A stretch of DNA of 64,000 nucleotides from Physcomitrium patens (Eukaryota > Streptophyta > Bryopsida > Funariales > Funariaceae), in NCBI RefSeq assembly GCF_000002425.4, contig NC_037253.1, positions 19,105,602 to 19,169,601 of the forward strand. Direction: 5' to 3'. The position numbers were made by a program, and so were the translations under genes. Below the pieces are notes generated by a model that was given only the letters and a program-made list of their open reading frames with translations, had not been told where the DNA came from and did not search any database. Positions within the stretch are counted from its first letter, which is position 1. Each line of letters begins with the position of its first letter. This document shows, one piece after another, positions 57,734-64,000 of this stretch.

Positions 57734-59374
57734 CTAGACTTCTTTCAATGTGAATTCCACCTTAGCGTTTAATATACGTTCTTCCAACACCCCTTTCAAA
57801 TTTGTTGCCGCTTCAATATCAGAAAGTAGCTTATAAGCAATTGATTTGCCCTTATCTTTTGTCTCCGTTGTTTTTTCTCCCAATGATGCTGAGGTATCCT
57901 TTACAGGCAATTCTTGTGAAGCTGCCTCCCGAGCCTTGTCTTCTCGAGTTTGCCTCTTAAAAGAATTTCCTTCTCTAGTATCATCAAAATTTCTTCGTCT
58001 TTTCTCTTCCATCAAAGCCTCATGTTGGCTCTTAGCAATATATGCATGAACTGAAAGAGACTCAACAGGATCCTCCCAACCTGTTCTACCTCGTATTGTA
58101 GCTGCACTTCTCAATAATGCTTCTCGAGGTAATTTCCCTTCTTGCATTGTAGAAACGGCAGAAGCCCAAAACTCGCTAGTTTCCGTACTTCCACCAATTT
58201 CATCATCTACTCTAGCACCATAACTTGCACTTTCTCGTGCTACTGTTTCATGCCCTTTTAAGTAATCTTGAACCAATGCTTTCATTCCTCCCTTACCAAA
58301 ATTGGTTTGAAGAAGATCCTCCCTATCTTTCAATGCTATCTTTCTATCTTTCCAGCAAATAATTCCCTGCCGTATCATATTATTAAATTCATTGCAATCT
58401 TTTCTAGTGTGTGAAGCATCACCACACCAAATGCATCTTCGTACATATCCTTGTTTTGAAACATTCTTCGAATTGTTTATAGAAGTATTCTCTTCAAGTC
58501 TTGCCAATTTGATTTAAAGATCTCACATTCCTCGTATAATTTCTTCCATACCCATATCTGCTTTCTTTGACAAGGATGTCGAAGGTTGAACTGTAGGCAT
58601 TGTTGTTGGTGTTGTACGTATTGGAGCTTTGGGTGCTTGTACTGTTTTCAAAATATTGCTCCTATCCTTCCTCCTTTCTTTTTTTGTAAGCAACCCCACC
58701 GCATCTTCAACGTTCTTCCACTTCGTTGTCAATCCTTAATCTTCTTCTTTGTCTTCAAGAAGGAGTTCTAATTTCTCTTGCAATTCTCCATCAGCAGCTT
58801 GAAGAAATAGATCAACTTTGTTCGGCTCCAATGTCAATTTTTCTACCTTCGATAATTGAGAGTACTGCCTCTCAAATTCCCTTAGTAGCTCTGTTGCTTA
58901 CAAATTCTTATTGGGCCGTTCAATCCATCCCCGAAACAGCTTCTTAGTAACGCGATCAGCATCTTCCAAGAAATATTCGTCTTTCAATGCATGTGAAAAA
59001 TCCTCCCATGAATTCCCACAACGATCCGTAATCGATGTAATGTGGTCCCTTATCTCCGGTATCGTGGCAAGTCCAAATAGTGCAACCATTTTCTTCTCAG
59101 AAACTCGATTTAATTCCATTTCATGAACATAACATCTTAAATACCTTGAAATATTCCTCCCATCAAATTGATCAATTTTATTGACCACTGCTTGCAATGC
59201 TTTGGTTGCCAAAGCTTCCTTTCGATCATTGCTTTGCTGTTGCTGCATTGACAATGAGAAGGCTTGAAACAAACTAGCAATAGACAGATCCATGTGCATA
59301 CCTTGTCCTTTAGAAGACTCCCCACCAGAAACTCCTCCCAAAAATCCTTCAAATTTTTTTATTTCGTTTTCCAT
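57734..59374 (-). pseudogene. D gag region
   Basis: Starts MENEIKKFEGFLGGVSGGES; the first 158 codons read the same as in E, while B differs at about a dozen positions. Zinc knuckle CIWCGDASHTRKDC near 58,400-58,440. The start and first part lie inside the 721-bp tract shared with E. A fossil with a few breaks. Confidence 0.78.
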
Positions 59375-59550
59375 AAAATAAAGATAAAATCAACCGAAAT
59401 CCAATACGTTCTACCCCAAGCTTTCACGTCGGATTCACCACTTATGTCGTATTACGTGCTTTCCTGCTTGAGAACGCGCCGGGCGTCTGCCTGTAGAAGG
59501 TAGTATGGAGATTCACCGATAGTCAAGCAGTCTATCAGTTTTTTACTGCT
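58830..59550 (-). repeat. Left arm of a 721-bp inverted tract that reads identical to 61,616-62,336
   Basis: Covers the last 106 bp of D's 5' LTR, the leader with primer site and the first part of gag. I compared it base by base with the reverse complement of the right arm and found no difference, while both flanks differ at once. Confidence 0.85.
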
Positions 59551-60785
59551 GGAATATAAACGACTGCAAGAATACACCATAAATCTTTACTGATGCCCTT
59601 CGATTGCTTATCGAAGTCCTTTTTTTGCCCCAGCCGGTAGGTCTCTAGATGTTACAGAGAACCCCGAACAACCCAAACTGTTAATCTTCAATACTGCTTT
59701 GTACTCATGATCTTGTATCCACTGAGAGTCTTGTTAGATTAACCCAATAAATTTCATTCACTCCGCATACTCAATTCTATAGACACGCCTTTAATCCTTC
59801 AATCATAGACGTAACTCGATTTCACAAAACAGTCAAGAGTATTCAAACTCACTTCATTTAAAAATCCCTATTCACCATTACAACACTGACTTCAACAGCA
59901 ATTGCCTCAGTCTTTCCAAAACTCTACAAAGAAGAAAAATCCAAATTCTATGTCTTTCCTTCCCCGACCCGAACCATGAAGCTCCTCTCTCTAATTCCCT
60001 TGATCTTCAAAAACCTCCAATGAAAACCGAACTGGTAACCTTGCAGAAGCTTGAAAACTAGCTTCCCATCCCGATTCCCCGAAAAAAAAAAAAATCCTCC
60101 CTCCCTCAAAACTATCCCCCTTCTTAACCTTATCCTCTGAATTTCTTCAATCTTCCGTCTTAGATCCGGAATTGGCTCCCACTTCAAGCTTGGATCCGAA
60201 ATTGGCTCTCGCCGTCAAGCTTTCTCCTCCGTTTTTACCTTTAAGAAATCCATTTACCGAAAACAACGTTTCCTAAAATGGCCCAGAGAACAGGACAGCC
60301 TGAAACAAAATCGAACCCCGTAATCGGGACCACATTCAGTCGCCCGACTAATTCAGGTCCTATATTGAGAAAGATGCCCGTAGTTACCTGGATGTTCCCG
60401 TAATTGGGTCAAATTGGTCTTCGCGTCAGATTGGCTAAGACTCGTAGTAAGACCTGGATTTCCCGTAATTAGACGACATTGAGTCGCCCGACCAATTCAG
60501 GTCTCATATTGGATAAGAGGACCCGGATTGGGTTATCGAAATTGGATCCAATTGGCTCCTCGAATCCGTCGTGTGAATTGGTCCTTCTCTTCTTGCTGAC
60601 TCCCGTTATTGGAATCGAACGGAGCATTTCAGTATGCCCCGGCTGACTGTAACGGAGTGACTGAACCTGACCACTCAGTATTTGTACTGGAGTTGGTCGA
60701 TGCTCCCAATATTCGAGGTAACTGAATATTAATAAAATTCCCCTTTCTTTTTATTTTCACTGTATACTCTTGTTACAACACGACA
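59445..60785 (-). repeat. 5' LTR of D (1,341 bp)
   Basis: Plus strand from TGTCGTATTACGTGC to TTACAACACGACA. The primer-binding site (plus strand TCGGATTCACCA) lies just left of it. Confidence 0.88.
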
Positions 60786-61721
60786 ACGTGAGGACCAATT
60801 TGACCCAATTATGTGGACATTCAGGTTACTATGGGCATCTTTCCCAATATGGGACCTTAATTAGTCGGGCGACTCAATAAGGACCCGATTACGGGGTTCG
60901 ATTCTGTTTCAGGCTGTCCTATTCTCTGTGCCGTTTCAGGGAACATTGTTTTCGGTAATGGATTTCTTAAAGGTAAAAACAGAAGAGAAAGCTCTGATGG
61001 CGAGAGTCAATTTTGGATCCAAACTTGATGGCGAGAGCCAATTTCGGATCCAAGCTTGACGGAAGGAGCCAATTCCGGATCTAAGACGGAAGATTGAAGA
61101 AACTCAGAGGATAAGGTTAGGGAGGATATAGTTTTGAGAGGGAAGTTTTGAGAGGGAAGTTTTTGAGGGGGATTAGAGAGAGGAGCTTCATACTACGGGT
61201 CGGGGAAAGAAAGACATAGAATTTGGATTTTTCTTCTTCGTAGAGTTTTGGGAAGACTGAGGCAATCGCTGCTGAAGTCAGTATTGTAATGGTGAATCGG
61301 GATTTTTAATGAAGTGGGTGTGATCACTCCTGATTGTTTTGTGAAATTGAGTTACGTCTGTGATTGAAGGATTATAAAGGTATCTATAGGATTGAGTATG
61401 CGGAGTGAATGAAATTTATTGGGTTAATCTAACAGGACAGTCAGTGGATACAAGATCGTAAGTACAAAGCGATATTGAAGATTAATAGTTTGGGTTGTTC
61501 GGGGTTCACTGTAACGTCTAGAGACCTACCGGCTGGGGCAAAAAAAAGACTTCGACAAGCAATCGAATGGCATCAGTAAAGATTTACGGTATATTCTTAC
61601 AGTAGTTTATATTCGAGCAGTAAAAAACTGATAGACTGCTTGACTATCGGTGAATCTCCATACTACCTTCTACAGGCAGACGCCCGGCGCGTTCTCAAGC
61701 AGGAAAGCACGTAATACGACA
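60786..61721 (+). repeat. 5' LTR of E, second part
   Basis: Resumes in the 79-bp unit array (ACGTGAGGACCAATTTGACCC) exactly where the first part stopped and ends AAAGCACGTAATACGACA. Together the parts give an LTR of about 1.3 kb, as in D. Confidence 0.85.
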
Positions 61722-62336
61722 TAAGTGGTGAATCCGACGTGAAAGCTTGGGGTAGAACGTATTGGATTTCGGTTGATTTTATCTTTATTTTATGGAAAAC
61801 GAAATAAAAAAATTTGAAGGATTTTTGGGAGGAGTTTCTGGTGGGGAGTCTTCTAAAGGACAAGGTATGCACATGGATCTGTCTATTGCTAGTTTGTTTC
61901 AAGCCTTCTCATTGTCAATGCAGCAACAGCAAAGCAATGATCGAAAGGAAGCTTTGGCAACCAAAGCATTGCAAGCAGTGGTCAATAAAATTGATCAATT
62001 TGATGGGAGGAATATTTCAAGGTATTTAAGATGTTATGTTCATGAAATGGAATTAAATCGAGTTTCTGAGAAGAAAATGGTTGCACTATTTGGACTTGCC
62101 ACGATACCGGAGATAAGGGACCACATTACATCGATTACGGATCGTTGTGGGAATTCATGGGAGGATTTTTCACATGCATTGAAAGACGAATATTTCTTGG
62201 AAGATGCTGATCGCGTTACTAAGAAGCTGTTTCGGGGATGGATTGAACGGCCCAATAAGAATTTGTAAGCAACAGAGCTACTAAGGGAATTTGAGAGGCA
62301 GTACTCTCAATTATCGAAGGTAGAAAAATTGACATT
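61616..62336 (+). repeat. Right arm of the 721-bp inverted tract
   Basis: End of E's 5' LTR, primer site, leader and first part of gag; identical, as read, to the reverse complement of 58,830-59,550. The arms are about 2.1 kb apart. Confidence 0.85.
61725..61741 (+). other. Primer-binding site of E
   Basis: GTGGTGAATCCGACGTG close to the LTR end; the same as in D. Confidence 0.6.
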
Positions 62337-63500
62337 AGAGCCGAACAAAGTTGATCTATTTCTTCAAGCTGCTGATGGAGAATTGCAAGAGAAATTAGAA
62401 ATCCTCCTTGAAGACAAAGAAGAAGATGAAGGATTGAAAACAAAGTGGAAGAACGTTGAAGATGCGGTGGGGTTGCTTACAAAAAAAGAAAGGAGGAAGG
62501 ATAGGAGCAATATTCCGAAAACAGTACAAGCACCCAAAGCTCCAATACGTACAACACGACCAACAATGCCTACAGTTCAATCTTCGACATCCTTGTCAAA
62601 GAAAGCAGATATGGGTATGGAAGAAATTATATGAGGAATGCGAGATCTTCAAATCAAATTGGCAAGACTTGAAGAGAATACTTCTATAAACAATTCGAAG
62701 AATGTTTCAAAACAAAGATATGTACAAAGATGCATTTGGTGTGATGATGCTTCACACACTAGAAAAGATTGCAATGAATTTAATAATATGATACGGCAGG
62801 GAATTATTTGCTGGAAAGATGGGAAGATAGCATTGAAAGATAGGGAGGATCTTCTTCAAACCAATTTTGGCAAGGGAGGAATGAGAGCATTGGTTCAAGA
62901 TTACTTAAAAGGGCATGAAACAATAGCACGAGAAAGTGCAAGTTATGGTGCTAGAGTAGATGATGAAATTGGTGGAAGTACGGAAACTAGTGAGTTTTGG
63001 ACTTCTGCCGTTTCTACAATGCAAGAAGGGAAATTACCTCGAGAAGCGCTATTGAGAAGTGCAGCTACAATACGAGGTAGAACAGGTTAGGAGGATCCTG
63101 TTGAGTCTCTTTCAGTTCATGCATATATTGCTAAGAGCCAACATGAAGCTTTGATGGAAGAAAAAAGACGAAGAAATTTTGATGGTACTAGAAAAGGAAA
63201 TTCTTTTAAGAGGCAAACTCGAGGAGGCAAGGCTCGGGAGGCAGCTTTACAAGAATTGCCTGTAAAAGATACCTCAGCATCATTGGGAGAAAAAACAACG
63301 GAGACAAAAGATAAGGGCAAATCAATTGCTTATAAGCTACTTTTTGACATTGAAGCGGCAACAAATTTGAAAGGGGTGTTGGAAGAACGTATATTAAACG
63401 CTAAGGTGGAATTCAAATTGAAAGAAGTCTTGAGAATTGCAAAGAAGAAGTTTCATGATGTTATCATTGATAGCATTAAGCGAAAGTGGCAAATAATGGG
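61792..63500 (+). pseudogene. E gag region
   Basis: MENEIKKFEGFLGGVSGGES start as in D; zinc knuckle CIWCDDASHTRKDC near 62,730-62,775 (CX2CX4HX4C); the Lys/Glu-rich linker EEKRRRNFDGTRKGNSFKRQ follows. After the 721-bp tract it departs from D at scattered sites. A fossil with a few breaks. Confidence 0.78.
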
Positions 63501-63509
63501 CGAAACTGG

Positions 63510-64000
63510 AATGAGTCCTGCTATTGATGCAAGAATATGTAGAGATGAAGAAGAGGTTGATATTGGTTACAAGCAACCAACAAATGAAAAGAATGGATAT
63601 AATCAGCGAGTATGTTTCAAAAATTCTATTGACAATGAAATTGGAACTTTGAGCCATTATACTCGAAAGCATTGGGCAAGGGCAACTACTCAGGTATTGG
63701 TGATGGTAGGAGATATAGAAGAACCAATAGTTGCTTTGGTCAACCATGGTTCTGAAATAAATCTCATGTCTAAAGATCTTTATAAGAAGCAAAAATGGCC
63801 AATTGATATGGAACATGGATGGGCAATACGAGCAGCTAATAACACACGAGGCGAATTATATGGAGCTTATCCAGATGTCAAAATTTAGATTAGGGATGTT
63901 GCGACGGAGCAACATTTCTTCGTTCAAGATACAACGTCTTATCCGTTGATTTTAGGACAACCTTATATCACGGCAACACGGATGGAAACAAAAGTACTGG
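63510..64000 (+). pseudogene. E protease region, cut by the window edge
   Basis: IVALVNHGSEINLMSKDLYKK stands at the protease active-site position, with N where B and D have D. The text SYPLILGQPYI follows and the window ends just after. A fossil. Confidence 0.7.

Larger units (their letters stand above)
52125..60785 (-). mobile_element. Element D: full-length B-family gypsy element inside E's LTR, minus strand
   Basis: 8,661 bp, with LTRs at 52,125-53,463 and 59,445-60,785 and the 4-bp repeat ACGT at 52,121-52,124 and 60,786-60,789 (5 bp if one mismatch is allowed). Read from the right: 5' LTR, primer site, gag, protease, RT, RNase H, integrase, polypurine tract (53,464-53,478), 3' LTR. Over the first 350 bp the two LTRs differ by about 6%; they look closer near the other end. 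It is the best-preserved member of the B family here, with about six breaks. It lies head-to-head with E's coding part, forming a large inverted pair. Confidence 0.9.
51753..64000 (+). mobile_element. Element E: B-family gypsy element, split by D and cut by the window edge
   Basis: Starts at 51,753 with TGTCGTGTTGTAACACGAG inside fossil K. Its 5' LTR is interrupted by D: the first part is 51,753-52,124, and the LTR resumes after D at 60,786-60,789 (the repeated ACGT) and ends at 61,721. Primer site TGGTGAATCCGACGTG follows, then gag and protease, up to the window edge. The rest of pol and the 3' LTR would lie right of 64,000. A fossil with several breaks in the visible part. Age not readable from one LTR, but E predates D. 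Confidence 0.88.

Noticed and set aside
60786-61721. A separate solo LTR right of D
   Set aside because: It starts in mid-array exactly where the piece at 51,753-52,124 stops, with ACGT repeated, so it is the second part of E's split LTR.
1-64000. A fungal origin for the window
   Set aside because: Chromoviruses also occur in fungi, but the Tat/Athila-like elements with their primer site and the TTTAGGG-like tracts favour a plant. Not proven.
1-64000. Host protein-coding genes
   Set aside because: Every long frame that I could interpret belongs to a retroelement or is its antisense shadow; the remaining gaps hold only short frames without motifs.

Overview
The window looks like a gene-poor, AT-rich stretch of a plant nuclear genome built almost wholly of LTR retrotransposons of the Ty3/gypsy superfamily, lying inside one another. 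Three things point to a plant: a Tat/Athila-like lineage, known from plants, with its typical primer-binding site (TGGCGCC...CGGGGA); chromodomain-bearing gypsy elements; and degenerate tracts of the plant telomere motif TTTAGGG. I cannot place it further (flowering plant, conifer, fern or moss). I see no host protein gene, no convincing tRNA or rRNA gene and no CRISPR array. All retroelement copies are treated as fossils.

Left nest (about 4.3-45.0 kb). The base layer is an old gypsy element, here called G (+). Element H (Tat/Athila-like, +, 4,718-29,355) sits in G's gag and is flanked by the 5-bp repeat GTTTT. H was itself hit three times: by A, a probable solo LTR (9,501-11,166); by B, a complete-length element of a different gypsy family (11,460-20,350); and by C, an old minus-strand cousin of H (22,051-27,726, repeat AGGTT). 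C carries one more, unidentified, 1.2-kb insertion (about 23,024-24,238). G was hit a second time, inside its reverse-transcriptase region, by element I (minus strand, 32,950-42,871, repeat AAGGA). I is by far the youngest: its 709-bp LTRs differ at about four positions. It carries a downstream open reading frame ending in a long coiled coil.

Middle (45.0-51.75 kb). This holds A-rich tracts, a possible tRNA-derived SINE, a telomere-like tract, a very old relative of the B family (J, minus) and a decayed chromovirus (K, minus). Element F (minus, 1-3,664), cut by the left edge, is a better preserved relative of K.

Right nest (51.75-64 kb). K is interrupted by E (B family, +, from 51,753 past the right edge). 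E's own 5' LTR is split by D, another B-family copy in the opposite direction (52,125-60,785, repeat ACGT). D and E therefore form a large inverted pair. They share a 721-bp tract that reads identical, although D's own two LTRs differ by about 6% at the same place, which suggests gene conversion between the arms.

Best leads: the D/E conversion tract; the 79-bp tandem unit in the B-family LTR whose copy number differs by one between the two LTRs of B; the coiled-coil 3' ORF of the H/I/C family; and the B-family pol with an FLDD active-site box and an acidic integrase tail. Boundaries come from reading by eye, and percentages are rough counts over short stretches.
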